Source of the DNA: an uncultured bacterium
GTDB taxonomy: Bacteria; Verrucomicrobiota; Kiritimatiellia; CAIKKV01; CAIJXV01
Length of the DNA stretch: 64,000 bases
Assembly (NCBI GenBank): GCA_903824675.1
Contig: CAIJXV010000032.1
Span: 1 to 64,000, forward strand
Direction: 5' to 3'
The stretch's first letter is position 1. Each line of letters begins with the position of its first letter. Under the pieces are notes generated by a model, which had not been told where the DNA came from, searched no databases, and worked only from the letters and a program-made list of their open reading frames with translations. Made by a program: the position numbers and the translations under genes. Below are positions 38,486-49,450 of the stretch, piece after piece.

Positions 38486-38584
38486 AAGTTTGCTTGAATC
38501 CGCCGCCTGCTTAACGGTACAGTTTGAAGGGTTGCTGGATAAACCCTTCACCCGTCCGCCTTTGGGTGGACGCGAGGTCTTTCA

Positions 38585-39946
38585 ATGTGTTGGAAATCGA
38601 TGCGGCGCCCTAACCTGTGTTATCGAAGGCTCCTGTTTCTGGTGATGATCGCCACGGGCCTCGCCGGCTGCCGATCAACCCCTCCCGTTTCCGCCCCGTC
38701 CGCCCAACCCGTCGCGCTTCAAAATATCGGCTCCAACCCGCCGCCGACCGCTGTCGAGGCAGAAGATGTCGCCTACCAGCAACTCCGGCTCCTGGCCCGG
38801 GCCCTCATCCAGATCCGTAAAGACTACGTCGATCCCTCCAAAACCGAATACCCCGCCTTGATCCAGGGCGCCCTTCAGGGCATGCTCCAATCACTCGACC
38901 CTCACAGCCAGTTCCTCGATGCCGAGCTCTATGAAAATATCAAAAACGATACCTCGGGCGAATTCGGCGGGATCGGCATTGTATTGGGCTTCCAGGACGG
39001 AATTCTTTCCGTTATCGCCCCGATGGAGGGCACCCCTGCTTTCCGCGCCGGTATGCTCGCGGGTGATCGCATCGCGAGTATCAATGGAAAGTCGACCGAA
39101 GCCCTGAATATGCGCGATGCGATCCGCCTGTTGCGAGGCCCGGAAAATACCGCCGTGTCCCTCACCGTGACGCGAAAAGACGAAAAAAATCCCCTCGAGT
39201 TCAATCTGGTCCGGGAGCAAATCAAAATTCCCAGCGTCAAGGGCACCCGACTGCTCGACCCGGGGATCGGTTATATCCGCATCACCCAGTTCACTGAAAA
39301 TACCGCGCCCGAACTGCGGGACGCCCTCGATCAACTCCGCAAACAGGATTTGCGCGCTCTGGTTCTCGATCTGCGCAATAATCCCGGGGGATTGCTGAAT
39401 TCCGCGATCGAAGTCAGCCAGATCTTTCTCAAGCCTGGCCTGCCTATTGTCGTCACCCGTAGCCGTAACCCGACGAATGATCCGCCCCCCTATACCTCCG
39501 GCGGCCCCTTGCACCTGACTGAATTTCCCATGGCCATCCTGGTCAATGAAGGAAGCGCCAGCGCCTCGGAAATCGTCTCCGGCGCCCTCCAGGACCATCA
39601 TCGGGCCATTTTGATCGGCACCCGGACCTACGGCAAAGCGTCGGTTCAGAGTATCTTCCCCCTCGACGAATCCAATGCCCTCCGCCTGACCACCGCTCAT
39701 TACCATACACCCTCCGACCGGCCCATTCACGACATCGGAATCCCCCCCGATATCGCCGTCCCGGTCTCTCTTGGCGAATGGCAGAAAATTCTTCAAAAAC
39801 GAGCCCGCCTCGAAAACCCGGAGTTATTCACCAAAGAGCCGCCCCCGGAAGATTTGGCCGGCATCGTCGATCGCCCGCTGGAGCGAGCCCTCGATATTTT
39901 GAAGGGGCTTTTGATCCTTAATTCTCGCAGCCCCACCGAGCATTAA
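38585..39946 (+). CDS. S41-family C-terminal processing peptidase (lipoprotein)
   Basis: Lipobox-like GLAGC; PDZ GEFGGIGIVLGFQDGILSVIAPMEGTPAFRAGMLAGDRI; VNEGSASASEIVSGALQDHHRAILIGTRTYGKASVQ. Confidence 0.95.
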   Translation: MCWKSMRRPNLCYRRLLFLVMIATGLAGCRSTPPVSAPSAQPVALQNIGSNPPPTAVEAEDVAYQQLRLLARALIQIRKDYVDPSKTEYPALIQGALQGMLQSLDPHSQFLDAELYENIKNDTSGEFGGIGIVLGFQDGILSVIAPMEGTPAFRAGMLAGDRIASINGKSTEALNMRDAIRLLRGPENTAVSLTVTRKDEKNPLEFNLVREQIKIPSVKGTRLLDPGIGYIRITQFTENTAPELRDALDQLRKQDLRALVLDLRNNPGGLLNSAIEVSQIFLKPGLPIVVTRSRNPTNDPPPYTSGGPLHLTEFPMAILVNEGSASASEIVSGALQDHHRAILIGTRTYGKASVQSIFPLDESNALRLTTAHYHTPSDRPIHDIGIPPDIAVPVSLGEWQKILQKRARLENPELFTKEPPPEDLAGIVDRPLERALDILKGLLILNSRSPTEH

Positions 39947-39951
39947 ATCCC

Positions 39952-41019
39952 ATGATCGTCCTCGGCATCGAAACCTCCTGCGATGAAACCTCCGCCGCCC
40001 TGGTTCGGGCGGGACGCGAAGTGCTCTCCCAGGTTATCTTTTCCCAGGTGGCCCTCCACCGCCCCTATGGCGGGGTGGTCCCGGAAATCGCCTCCCGGAA
40101 TCATGTTGAAAAAATCATGCCGGTCATCTCCGAGGCCCGGGCCCAGGCCGGACTGGATTGGGACCGGATTGATCGCATCGCCGTGACCTCCGGGCCGGGT
40201 TTAGCCAGCGCCTTGATGATCGGGGTCGCCGCCGCAAAAAGCCTCTCCCTCCGTCTCCAGCGCCCCCTGGTTGCCATCAATCACATCGAGGCGCATCTCT
40301 ATTCGGCGTTTCTCGATCCTGCCGCACCGGATCCCGCCGCCGCCTGTCCGCTGTTGGTCCTGATCGTTTCGGGAGGACACACCTGTCTGGTTCGGATGTC
40401 CAAGCCGGGCGTTTACCGTCTGATCGGTCAGACCATTGACGATGCCGCGGGCGAAGCCTTCGACAAAGGCGCCAACCTCCTGGGGCTGGGATATCCCGGC
40501 GGCCCAGCCATCGATCGCGCGGCTCAAAACGGGAATACCCAGGCCATTCGCTTCCCCCGCGGACTCACCCGACGGCCTCATCATCACGACCCCACCCATG
40601 ATCTGCTTTGTCTCAGCTTCAGCGGGCTCAAAACGTCTCTGCTCTATCATCTCAAAGACCACCCCCTGGTCCCCGGGGACTCCCGCCTCGCCGATCTGGC
40701 GGCAAGCTACCAGGAAGCCATCGTCGACTCCCTCGTCCGCCGGACCGATGATGCCCTCCGGGACGAACCTTATCTGGCCGTTGTCGGGGGCGTCTCTCTC
40801 AACCGACGCCTACGGGAACAAATGACCGCCCTCGCCGCCCGGCGAAGAGTCCGCCTCCTGATGGCGCCCCCCACCTTTTGCGCCGACAATGCGGCCATGA
40901 TCGCCGGCCTAGCCGGATCGCCCGCTTTCGCCAAACAGCCGGAACGGCTCCCCATGGATCTCGATGTGGATCCGTCCCTGGAATTGAATTTCAACCTTTC
41001 GTCAGCAACGTTGACCTGA
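39952..41019 (+). CDS. tsaD: tRNA N6-adenosine threonylcarbamoyltransferase
   Basis: MIVLGIETSCDETSAALV; YGGVVPEIASRNHVEKIMPV; NHIEAHLYS; GGHTCLV; FSGLKTSLLYHL. Confidence 0.97.
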   Translation: MIVLGIETSCDETSAALVRAGREVLSQVIFSQVALHRPYGGVVPEIASRNHVEKIMPVISEARAQAGLDWDRIDRIAVTSGPGLASALMIGVAAAKSLSLRLQRPLVAINHIEAHLYSAFLDPAAPDPAAACPLLVLIVSGGHTCLVRMSKPGVYRLIGQTIDDAAGEAFDKGANLLGLGYPGGPAIDRAAQNGNTQAIRFPRGLTRRPHHHDPTHDLLCLSFSGLKTSLLYHLKDHPLVPGDSRLADLAASYQEAIVDSLVRRTDDALRDEPYLAVVGGVSLNRRLREQMTALAARRRVRLLMAPPTFCADNAAMIAGLAGSPAFAKQPERLPMDLDVDPSLELNFNLSSATLT

Positions 41020-41094
41020 CCATAAAGGCTGGCCGACATGGCCACAGATGATCCCCCGCCCCATCCCATCCGTCCATTCGGGCGGGCGACACAA

Positions 41095-41127
41095 AAAAAG
41101 GGGAGGGATATAATCCCTCCCCTTTTT
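41095..41127. terminator. Bidirectional intrinsic terminator between tsaD and the convergent 41147 ORF
   Basis: Perfect 15-bp stem AAAAAGGGGAGGGAT (41095-41109) / ATCCCTCCCCTTTTT (41113-41127), 3-nt loop, flanking A/T runs. Confidence 0.92.
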
Positions 41128-41146
41128 AGCAATACGAACTGACCTG

Positions 41147-41593
41147 TTACTTGGCAACCGGCGCAGCCGCGACTTCTTCGATCGTGGTGATCTCAGAAAC
41201 GACGGTCTTCTTGGCGCCCTTCTTATCGACGCCTTCATTACCCTTGCCGACCACTTTCACCTTCTTGTCGACAAAAGCATCGAGATTAATGGCCGCCGCT
41301 TCGCCCTTCTTGGCGCGGGGGGTAGGCAACTTCACACTGCTACCATCGTCCTGAACCAGCGAGAACTGGACTTTCTTGACTTCCTTGCCGGCCTTGTTCA
41401 TTTTGGTCTGTTCATCCTTCTTCAACGTGCCGGACACGGTCAGATCAACCGCGGGGGGCGGCGGAACTTTCTGCTTCTTGACGGCCTGCTCAACCGGAGC
41501 CGCGGGAACGGCCGGAGCCGCATCTTGGGCATTGACCGAAAGACCCATCGCCACAACACCCGCCACCAGACTACTGATTACAAAACGCTTCAT
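41147..41593 (-). CDS. Secreted Ala/Lys/Pro-rich hypothetical protein
   Basis: Signal peptide MKRFVISSLVAGVVAMGLSVNAQDAAPAVPAAP; no family recognised. Confidence 0.6.
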   Translation of the reverse strand: MKRFVISSLVAGVVAMGLSVNAQDAAPAVPAAPVEQAVKKQKVPPPPAVDLTVSGTLKKDEQTKMNKAGKEVKKVQFSLVQDDGSSVKLPTPRAKKGEAAAINLDAFVDKKVKVVGKGNEGVDKKGAKKTVVSEITTIEEVAAAPVAK

Positions 41594-41828
41594 GATTGAA
41601 CCACTCCAATTGTTGTTTACCTGCATTTTATCCAAATTATCCGGTCATCCGAATCCTGTATTGACCGCCACCTCCCCCTTCCGCCTACCGTTGCCATAAA
41701 ACGATGGTCTGCTCCATCAGGCCAGTCGCAGACTCCGGCTAAAGTTGCACTGTCAAATCAATCAAGCCTATAAGAAAAATCAGGCAACTTTACAAGTAAA
41801 TTTGACCGAACGGGCGACCGGTGTTCCG

Positions 41829-42581
41829 CTACAAAGACCCCACTCGGATCAGAACAACAGAAATATTATCCTCACCCCCCGCCGCATTGGCCGCCTCGAT
41901 CAATTGGGCCGCCAGTCGATCCAACGACCCTCCCGGGGACCGGTCCCCGAGCAAAACTGCCAATGCTGAATCGGGAACCGCCGTTGTCAACCCATCGCTA
42001 CACAGGAGAAACAGATCGCCGGACTCCACGGTTACCGGAGTTTGCTCCAGCTCGATCTCATCCTCGATTCCGACGGCCCGGGTGATGATGCCTTGAAACA
42101 GCGAAGCGACTTCTTCCATCCCCACAAAAAGCCCGGATGCGGCAAGGGAGTGGTCCAGCGTCAGCTGTTGAAGCCGGCGGTTCCGCCAGCGATAGGCGCG
42201 GCTGTCGCCGGCATGCAAAAGCATGGCGGATCGGGGATCGTTCGCCTGCCAGACCAGTACCACCACCGTGGTGCCGCAGCCAACCCATTCCCGCCGCCGG
42301 GCTTCCTGCCGAATCCGGACATTGGCTTCCTTCACCGCCTGAATCACGCGGTCCACCGGATCGCCCGAACGAGGGGCTGCGGGCGCGGCAGGATCGAACT
42401 GGGCGCAGAGTACATCCGCGACCGCCTGACTGGCCATTTCACCCGCCGGCCCTCCGCCGATGCCATCTGCAACGGCAAATAAACCCGCTGAGGGGATCGC
42501 CAGGATGGTGTCCTCATTCTTCGGGCGATGCCGACCGATGTCGGTGGCCGCCGCAGATTCCAAAAAGGGGAAGTCGTCCAT
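41829..42581 (-). CDS. PP2C-family serine/threonine phosphatase
   Basis: SAAATDIGRHRPKNEDTILAI; LFAVADGIGGGPAGEMASQ; LHAGDSRAYRWRNRRLQQLTLDHS; DLFLLCSDGLT; GGEDNISVVLI. Confidence 0.94.
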   Translation of the reverse strand: MDDFPFLESAAATDIGRHRPKNEDTILAIPSAGLFAVADGIGGGPAGEMASQAVADVLCAQFDPAAPAAPRSGDPVDRVIQAVKEANVRIRQEARRREWVGCGTTVVVLVWQANDPRSAMLLHAGDSRAYRWRNRRLQQLTLDHSLAASGLFVGMEEVASLFQGIITRAVGIEDEIELEQTPVTVESGDLFLLCSDGLTTAVPDSALAVLLGDRSPGGSLDRLAAQLIEAANAAGGEDNISVVLIRVGSL

Positions 42582-42602
42582 AACTCAATCCGCCGTCCAC
42601 CT

Positions 42603-43910
42603 TCAGAACGAGCGCATATCCACGACCCGGCGGGCTTTGCCCACGAACCGTTCCAGCCCCCCGGGTTCGACCAGGGTCAGCTTGGAATGAACGCCCAGCG
42701 CCGAGTCAATCTTATGCTTCAGCTCATCCCGAAACGCATTCAGCTTTTTCATCTCATCCGAAAACAGATTTTCAGAGACCTCGACGCGAATCTCCAGGTG
42801 GTCCATCGCCCCCTCGCGGGTGATGACCAGTTGATAATGCGGTTCCGCCCCCTGAAGTTGCAACAACACCGTCTCCACCTGGGAGGGGAAGATATTGACG
42901 CCGCGAATGATCAGCATATCATCGGTGCGCCCGATCACTTTCTGCATCCGGCGCAGGGTCCGCCCGCAAGGGCAAGGCTCGGTAATGATCCGCGAAATGT
43001 CGCGGGTCCGGTACCGCATGACCGGGATCGCCTCCTTGGTCAGGGTCGTGATCACCACTTCACCCCATTCGCCATCCGGCAAAGGCTGCAAGGTATTCCG
43101 GTCGACGACCTCAAACAGGAAATGATCCTCGGCGATGTGCATCCCCTTTTGCTGGAGACATTCCCCACTGACCCCGGGGCCGACAATTTCCGACAACCCA
43201 TAATTGTCGGTGGCGACGACCCCCAGCGATTCCTCAATTTTATGGCGGACGCTTTCGGTCCAAAATTCGCCGCCAAAAAAGCCCAGACGCAACCGTAGAT
43301 CGCGCAGGGCGATATTTTCCTTGCGCAGGGTTTCGCCTAATAAAACAGCGTAGGTCGGCGTACAGACCAGGGCGGTCGTCCCCAAATCCTTCATCAGCAG
43401 GATCTGGCGCTCGGTATTCCCGCTGGAGGCGGGGATCACGGTAGCCCCCACCTTTTCAACGCCGTAATGCAGGCCGAACCCGCCGGTGAACAAGCCATAC
43501 CCAAAGGCGATTTGGACAATGTCGTCGGGGGTTAATCCCCCCGCCACCAGGAACCGGGCGACCACTTCACTCCAGATCTCCATATCCTGCCGGGTATACC
43601 CCACCACGGTCGGTTTGCCAGTGGTCCCGGTGGACGCGTGAATCCGGACCACCTCCCGCAAGGGAACGGCAAAGGTTTGAAAGGGATAATTCTGGCGCAG
43701 ATCGTCCTTTTCCGTGAACGGCAACAGGCGCGTATCCGCCAGACTGCGGATATCGCCCGGGACGATCCCGGCGGCCTTCATCTTCTCGGCATAATAGGGC
43801 ACCCGTTCACTCATCCGCCGGATCTGATTTTGCAGGCGATCCAACTGGAGCGACTCCAACTGGGGCCGAGCCAGGCATTCGATATCCGGATTCCATATCG
43901 TCGTATTCAC
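42603..43910 (-). CDS. paaK: Phenylacetate-CoA ligase-family enzyme, copy 1
   Basis: [82 protein letters not shown]. Confidence 0.92.
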   Translation of the reverse strand: MNTTIWNPDIECLARPQLESLQLDRLQNQIRRMSERVPYYAEKMKAAGIVPGDIRSLADTRLLPFTEKDDLRQNYPFQTFAVPLREVVRIHASTGTTGKPTVVGYTRQDMEIWSEVVARFLVAGGLTPDDIVQIAFGYGLFTGGFGLHYGVEKVGATVIPASSGNTERQILLMKDLGTTALVCTPTYAVLLGETLRKENIALRDLRLRLGFFGGEFWTESVRHKIEESLGVVATDNYGLSEIVGPGVSGECLQQKGMHIAEDHFLFEVVDRNTLQPLPDGEWGEVVITTLTKEAIPVMRYRTRDISRIITEPCPCGRTLRRMQKVIGRTDDMLIIRGVNIFPSQVETVLLQLQGAEPHYQLVITREGAMDHLEIRVEVSENLFSDEMKKLNAFRDELKHKIDSALGVHSKLTLVEPGGLERFVGKARRVVDMRSF

Positions 43911-43960
43911 GTCAGCACCTCGCTCAACCCTATATCCGCGATTCCGAGACAGGCCGCACC

Positions 43961-44392
43961 TTATAACTTGAGCAATTCGTCTTCCTTCAGCAACCGCACG
44001 GACCCGGCTTCCAACGTCCGCACCGCCGCGTCGAAATTCTCGAACCGGAAGACCACCACCGCCTTGCCGCGGGCCTTTTCAACAAAAGCATACATATATT
44101 CAACATTCACGCCGCCCCGCCCCAAAATCGCCAGCACCCCGGCCAACCCGCCCGGCACATCCGGAATCTCCACCGCCACCACCTCGGTCAGCCGGATGGT
44201 GAAACCCTCCCGGCGCAGCAGCTCGGAAGCCGCCTCGGGCTGGTTGACAATCAGGCGTAAAATTCCAAAATCACTGGTGTCAGCCAACGACAGCGCCCGA
44301 ATGTTGATTCCCGCATCCCCCAGCAATTTCGCAACGGTCTCCAATCGGCCGGCGCGGTTCTCGATGAAAACACTGATTTGACGAATGCGCAT
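43961..44392 (-). CDS. ACT-domain protein (tandem ACT)
   Basis: MRIRQISVFIENRAGRLETVAKLLGDAGINIRALSLADTSDFGILRLIV; second ACT-like VAVEIPDVPGGLAGVLAILGRGGVNVEYMYAFVEK. Confidence 0.92.
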   Translation of the reverse strand: MRIRQISVFIENRAGRLETVAKLLGDAGINIRALSLADTSDFGILRLIVNQPEAASELLRREGFTIRLTEVVAVEIPDVPGGLAGVLAILGRGGVNVEYMYAFVEKARGKAVVVFRFENFDAAVRTLEAGSVRLLKEDELLKL

Positions 44393-44406
44393 GGCTGTTC
44401 CTCCGG

Positions 44407-45714
44407 TTAAATCACCCGTTTATCGATCACCCGCTTGGCCTTGCCCTGGCTCCGTTCGATCGTCCGGGGTTCCACCAGGGTAATTTTGGCGGTCAAACCC
44501 AGGATCGAATAAATCTCGTAGCCAATCCGGTTGCGGAGATCCTCCAGTTTGCGGATCTCATCCGAGAATAACTTCTCGTCCACCTCAACCTGAATTTCGA
44601 TCTCGTCCAACCGGTCCCGGCGTTCAACAAGGATGAGATAGTGCGGCTGGGTGCCTTCAATCTCCAGCAGGACGCTTTCAATCTGGGACGGGAAGACGTT
44701 CACCCCCCGAATGATCAACATATCGTCCGTCCGGCCGGTCACCCGTTGCATCCGGACCAGGGTCCGGCCACAGGCGCACGGCTCATGCGTCAGGCGGGTC
44801 AGATCGCGCGTCCGGTAGCGGATCAACGGCAACGCTTCCTTGGTCAGGCAGGTGAAGACCAGTTCGCCGGGCTGTCCGTCCGGCAGGGAGCGGCCGGTCT
44901 GCGGATCGATCACTTCGGGATAAAAATGATCCTCGAATACATGCAAGCCACAGTGCGCCAGGCATTCGGAGGCAACCCCCGGACCGATGACTTCGCTAAA
45001 TCCATAGATATCGAGCGCCGTCACTCCCAGCCGCTCCTCGATCGCCTTGCGCATGTTATCACTCCACGGCTCGGCTCCAAAAAAGCCCACCCGCAGTTTG
45101 GTTTTGCGCAGGTCCACGCCCATCTCCGCCGCCACTTCCGCGATTTCCAAGGCATAGGAGGGCGTCGAACACAGCAGCGTCGTGCCAAAATCCTGCATCA
45201 GGAGAATCTGACGCTTGGTATTTCCGCCGGACATCGGGATGACGGTCGCACCCAGTCGTTCGCCGCCGTAATGCATTCCCAGTCCGCCGGTAAAAAGCCC
45301 ATAGCCATAGGCGTTCTGCACCACATCCCGCGCGGTCCCATTACCGCACCCCAGCGTCCGCGCACAGGTACGGGACCATAATTCAATATCTTTACGGGTA
45401 TAGCCCACCACGGTCGGCTTGCCGGTCGTTCCCGATGAGGCATGAACCCGGACCACCTTCTTCATATCCACGGCAAACAGGCCAAAGGGATACTGATCCC
45501 GGAAATCAATCTTGGTCGTAAAGGGCAACCGGACCAGGTCATCGATGGACCGCACCTCTTCCGGTCGGATTCCGGCTTCATCGAGTTTACGGCGATAAAA
45601 GGGCACCCGTTGATAAACCCGGGCCACCATCGACCGCAATCGCTCTCCCTGCAGGGCGGACAGCTCATCACGGCCCATCATCTCATATTTCTTCTCGAAA
45701 CACCTTGTTTTCAT
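44407..45714 (-). CDS. paaK: Phenylacetate-CoA ligase-family enzyme, copy 2
   Basis: [41 protein letters not shown]; start at [13 protein letters not shown] preceded by a GGAAGG-type region. Confidence 0.92.
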   Translation of the reverse strand: MKTRCFEKKYEMMGRDELSALQGERLRSMVARVYQRVPFYRRKLDEAGIRPEEVRSIDDLVRLPFTTKIDFRDQYPFGLFAVDMKKVVRVHASSGTTGKPTVVGYTRKDIELWSRTCARTLGCGNGTARDVVQNAYGYGLFTGGLGMHYGGERLGATVIPMSGGNTKRQILLMQDFGTTLLCSTPSYALEIAEVAAEMGVDLRKTKLRVGFFGAEPWSDNMRKAIEERLGVTALDIYGFSEVIGPGVASECLAHCGLHVFEDHFYPEVIDPQTGRSLPDGQPGELVFTCLTKEALPLIRYRTRDLTRLTHEPCACGRTLVRMQRVTGRTDDMLIIRGVNVFPSQIESVLLEIEGTQPHYLILVERRDRLDEIEIQVEVDEKLFSDEIRKLEDLRNRIGYEIYSILGLTAKITLVEPRTIERSQGKAKRVIDKRVI

Positions 45715-45742
45715 CCTTCCTCCCTCTCCAAGCCGTCCCCAA

Positions 45743-47920
45743 CTATCCGCGCATCCACGCGCGGATCGCTTCTGACGGGGCCTCGATGGACTCCACGGTA
45801 CAGGGAACCATTTCCTCACGGGCATTCGGAACCTGCACCGTATCCCCCACCCGTGCCCCATTCAGCAGTTGGGCCAACCGACTACTGCTGGAAATAATAT
45901 TCAGATCCGAATTCTGGTCCCATTCGCCCAACAGCGTGTGACTTTCGACCCGGCCATCGGCATAGCGAATCTGCACACTGGTACCCGGAGCCACCCGATC
46001 GGTCGGCACCCCGCTGAAATCCGTACCTCGCGCCTGGGCCAGATCCTGTTCCAATTCCGCGCGCCGTTGCATCAACAGGCCCTGCTGTTCCTTGGCGCTC
46101 TTGTATTCGAAATTCTCGCGCAAATCGCCGTAACTCCGGGCCACGCCGATATCCCGGCTGTTGGCGGGGATCTCTTCGTTGACCAGTTTTTCCAACTGGT
46201 ACCGGCGATCCTTCAGGGAACGCCAGGAGGTCAACCGCGCCGCGGTCGTCGTCGGGGTCTCGTCGGTCGACGACAACACCCGGTTTAATTCGGGGAACAA
46301 CACGATCAACCGCCCCATCAAACCTTTGACGTCGATCACATTCCGCCCTTCGGCCATGTGCTTCAGCCGTTGCATCACCCCCTGGCGCTGCTCCGACGTC
46401 ATCCGGCCCATCACGGCCATGAGCCAGGCCTTATCCATCAGGATCTCTTCGGCCAGATGAGCGGCCTTTAACATGTCGTAGGCGTACCGGCGGCTGAGAA
46501 GTTCCAAAAGAAATTCGGGCAGTTCAAGCATGGGAATGGTCGACCACTCATCAATCGTCTCCCAGTGGCGAGCCACCCAGTTGGCCACCGCCGGGCTGGT
46601 ATCCCGGGTGGCGGTCAACGCCTTGATCCGTTCCCGAATCAACGCCCCTTGCCCCCATCCCTCAAGCCCCTCAACCACCAGGGCCAGACAGGGAGAACTC
46701 ATTTCCGGAACTTCTTCGAGTACCCGCGCCGTCATCGCCTCCCGGTCAAACCCGCCCACCAGTTCGATCAGCGGCCGGTGGAAACGCACCGGCAATTTCG
46801 TCAGGGCGCTCCGGAAAATTCCCGGACGCAAAAACAGGGCCCGCGCGCGCCCGGGATCCATTTCGACCAAATCCAACCCGAGTTCGTGCGCCATCAGCAA
46901 ACCGCGCGCCAACAAATCCGACTGGCGTTCACTCGAACCGCGAATGATAAACCGAACGCGATCGGCCACCGCCTCATAGACTTCGGGGCGGCTCTTCTGT
47001 TCGTCCCAGCACTCCTGCAGGTTTTCCAACCGTTCCAGCAGCACATCCATTCCGCGTTCGCGCCGGAAGGCTTCAACCCAGGAGACGTCGAAACGGCTTT
47101 GCCGGTTCGTCAGACGCAAACATTCCGACCGCTTGGCGGGGATTTCGATCTGCGGATCCGTTTTCAACCCTTTGCGCGCCGCATCCCAGAACGCCTTCCA
47201 ATCGGTCACCACCTTCAGTTTCAGCACCAGCCACTCCTGGAGAATCGGCAACGGCATCGAACCCAGGCTTTTCAAGGTTAATTTCACCAGGTCAGCGGGT
47301 TGATCCCGAACCATCGCCGCCAACCGCTCGGGCTGCAGCCGCCGCAAGGCCAGTAAATGTTCGCTATCAACCAGTTGCAGGGCCGAGGAAGCATAGGCAA
47401 ACGTCATCTCGTGCCCGGTCTTGCCGTCGAAATCGATGCGCACTCGACCATAAAATCCATCCAGCGAACGGACGATCCCGAATCCCCAGGTTTTATCCTG
47501 ACAATATACTCCGGGAGCCAGGGCCATCAAAACTTCCAACCGGCGCAACGCCTCGGCGGGAGAGGTGTCTCGTTTATCAATTCCAATCGACTCCACATAT
47601 CGCTTGGTCACCGGATCCTTGATAAACAGCGGGGTGAGGACCGCGGTCAGATCGGGCTTTACGGCCGGCACAGCGGCCGACCAGGCCAGACGGTGTTTCA
47701 GCAACGCCACCGACGGCGCGACCTGTCCTTCAGCGCCTAATCGGGTTTGGATCGTTTCGACCAGATCGGCAAAATCGGGATCCGTTCGAAGCTCAGGCGC
47801 ATTTAAAGCAACCCCTATTTTAGCCCAATCCGGCGTGGGCGATTCCAAGCAAGCCTTGATCCCTTTCACCGTAATCAAGGACGCGTTTGCCTCCGTCGGC
47901 GAAGCCTGATTCTCCGTCAT
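45743..47920 (-). CDS. Large GreA/GreB-type transcription elongation factor-like protein with ~550-aa N-terminal extension
   Basis: C-terminal GreA-like [61 protein letters not shown]...[37 protein letters not shown]. Confidence 0.85.
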   Translation of the reverse strand: MTENQASPTEANASLITVKGIKACLESPTPDWAKIGVALNAPELRTDPDFADLVETIQTRLGAEGQVAPSVALLKHRLAWSAAVPAVKPDLTAVLTPLFIKDPVTKRYVESIGIDKRDTSPAEALRRLEVLMALAPGVYCQDKTWGFGIVRSLDGFYGRVRIDFDGKTGHEMTFAYASSALQLVDSEHLLALRRLQPERLAAMVRDQPADLVKLTLKSLGSMPLPILQEWLVLKLKVVTDWKAFWDAARKGLKTDPQIEIPAKRSECLRLTNRQSRFDVSWVEAFRRERGMDVLLERLENLQECWDEQKSRPEVYEAVADRVRFIIRGSSERQSDLLARGLLMAHELGLDLVEMDPGRARALFLRPGIFRSALTKLPVRFHRPLIELVGGFDREAMTARVLEEVPEMSSPCLALVVEGLEGWGQGALIRERIKALTATRDTSPAVANWVARHWETIDEWSTIPMLELPEFLLELLSRRYAYDMLKAAHLAEEILMDKAWLMAVMGRMTSEQRQGVMQRLKHMAEGRNVIDVKGLMGRLIVLFPELNRVLSSTDETPTTTAARLTSWRSLKDRRYQLEKLVNEEIPANSRDIGVARSYGDLRENFEYKSAKEQQGLLMQRRAELEQDLAQARGTDFSGVPTDRVAPGTSVQIRYADGRVESHTLLGEWDQNSDLNIISSSSRLAQLLNGARVGDTVQVPNAREEMVPCTVESIEAPSEAIRAWMRG

Positions 47921-48073
47921 AGTGTGCTCCTCTTTTGTCGAAACGTATCCCTATATCACACCCAGCCCACCGGAACAAGGATATTGAGCAGAAAATCGCT
48001 CCTGAGAAACGCCCGTTTGGGCTAAAACCCTTATTCCGTTGAAATACGGGCAAAACCGTGCTAGAACGCCTCC

Positions 48074-48595
48074 ATGAACCGCGGGCTTCTCATCGTTTAT
48101 ACGGGCAACGGCAAGGGTAAAACCACCGCCGCCTTTGGACTGGCCTTCCGCGCCCTCGGACAGGGACTCCGGGTCTGTATTCTGCAATTCATCAAGGGCC
48201 CCGGGAAATGTGGCGAGCTGGTTTCGGCCGAACTTTTTAAAAACCGGTTGGAATGCCACACGCTCGGCCGCGGGTTTACCTGGAAATCAGAAAACCTCGC
48301 CGAAGATATCCGCCTGGCCCGCGAGGGGTGGACGCTCGCCCAATCCCTCATCGCCACGGGCAAACAGGATCTTCTCATTCTCGACGAATTGACCTATTTG
48401 ATGAAATACGACATGGTCCCCGCCTCCGAAATCATCCCCGCCCTGAAAAACCGCCCCCCGGGTCTGCATCTCATCGTCACCGGTCGGGACGCCTCTCCCG
48501 AATTGATTGAAGCCGCTGACCTGGTCACCGAAATGCGGGCGATCAAACATCCTTTTGACCAGGGTATCCAAGCCCAGAAAGGGATTGAGTTCTAA
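48074..48595 (+). CDS. Cob(I)yrinic acid a,c-diamide adenosyltransferase (CobA/CobO-type)
   Basis: GLLIVYTGNGKGKTTAAFGLAFRALGQGLRVCILQFIKG; LLILDELTYLMKYDMV; RPPGLHLIVTGRDASPELIEAADLVTEM. Confidence 0.95.
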   Translation: MNRGLLIVYTGNGKGKTTAAFGLAFRALGQGLRVCILQFIKGPGKCGELVSAELFKNRLECHTLGRGFTWKSENLAEDIRLAREGWTLAQSLIATGKQDLLILDELTYLMKYDMVPASEIIPALKNRPPGLHLIVTGRDASPELIEAADLVTEMRAIKHPFDQGIQAQKGIEF

Positions 48596-49398
48596 TGCCG
48601 ACCCCCCTCCCGCCCGACTACCACCTGCACACCCCGCTTTGTAAACACGCCGTGGGGGCCCCGGCCGAATACCGCGCCGCCGCTCACGCCCGGGGCATCG
48701 AGGAAATCTGTTTCACGGATCATGTGCCAACCCCCGATGCTTACGATGCCCGACACCGGATGGCCCTGAGCGATTTCCCCACCTATCGGGAGATGATCGC
48801 CGCCCTCCAGGATGAAAATTTACCCAAGGTACATTTCGGAATCGAAGCCGATTACTACGAGGGTTGCGAGGATTTTCTACGCCAATGGCTTCCCGCCCAA
48901 AATTTCGATCTCGTCCTCGGTTCGGTGCATTACCTCGACGACTGGGGATTCGACAGCCCGGATGAACTTCCCCGGTGGAGTTCGGTGGATGTCCCCTCGG
49001 TCTGGCGTAATTATTTCGATTGTGTCGTCCGGTTGGCCAACACCCGGCTGTTCGATGTCGTCGGGCATTTCGATCTGCCCAAAAAATTCGGACATCGCAT
49101 TTCGGAAACAACTTTGAAGGCGGCGGCCGTGCCCGCCCTGGATGCCGTGGCGGCGGCGGGCATGGGAATTGAAATCAACACCTCGGGCTATCGCCGGCCG
49201 GCCAAGGAACAATACCCCGCCGTCCTGCTCCTCTCCCTCGCCCGGGAACGCAATATTCCGATCTGTTTCGGATCGGATGCCCACCAGCCGGAAGAGGTCG
49301 GCCATGAATTCGAAACCGCTATCGCCGTTGCTCGCGTCGCAGGCTATACCCAAACCACCCGGTTTGAAAAACGGCGGCCGCAACCGCTGGCCCTTTAA
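48595..49398 (+). CDS. PHP-domain histidinol-phosphatase family protein
   Basis: DYHLHTPLCKHAVGAPAEYRAAAHARGIEEICFTDH; GIEADYYEG; LVLGSVHYLDDWGFD; CFGSDAHQPEEVG. Confidence 0.9.
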   Translation: MPTPLPPDYHLHTPLCKHAVGAPAEYRAAAHARGIEEICFTDHVPTPDAYDARHRMALSDFPTYREMIAALQDENLPKVHFGIEADYYEGCEDFLRQWLPAQNFDLVLGSVHYLDDWGFDSPDELPRWSSVDVPSVWRNYFDCVVRLANTRLFDVVGHFDLPKKFGHRISETTLKAAAVPALDAVAAAGMGIEINTSGYRRPAKEQYPAVLLLSLARERNIPICFGSDAHQPEEVGHEFETAIAVARVAGYTQTTRFEKRRPQPLAL

Positions 49399-49450
49399 GG
49401 GGTCTGCCGGGATAGCCACCGAAAACCAAGTCCATCCCCAACCGGCCATT

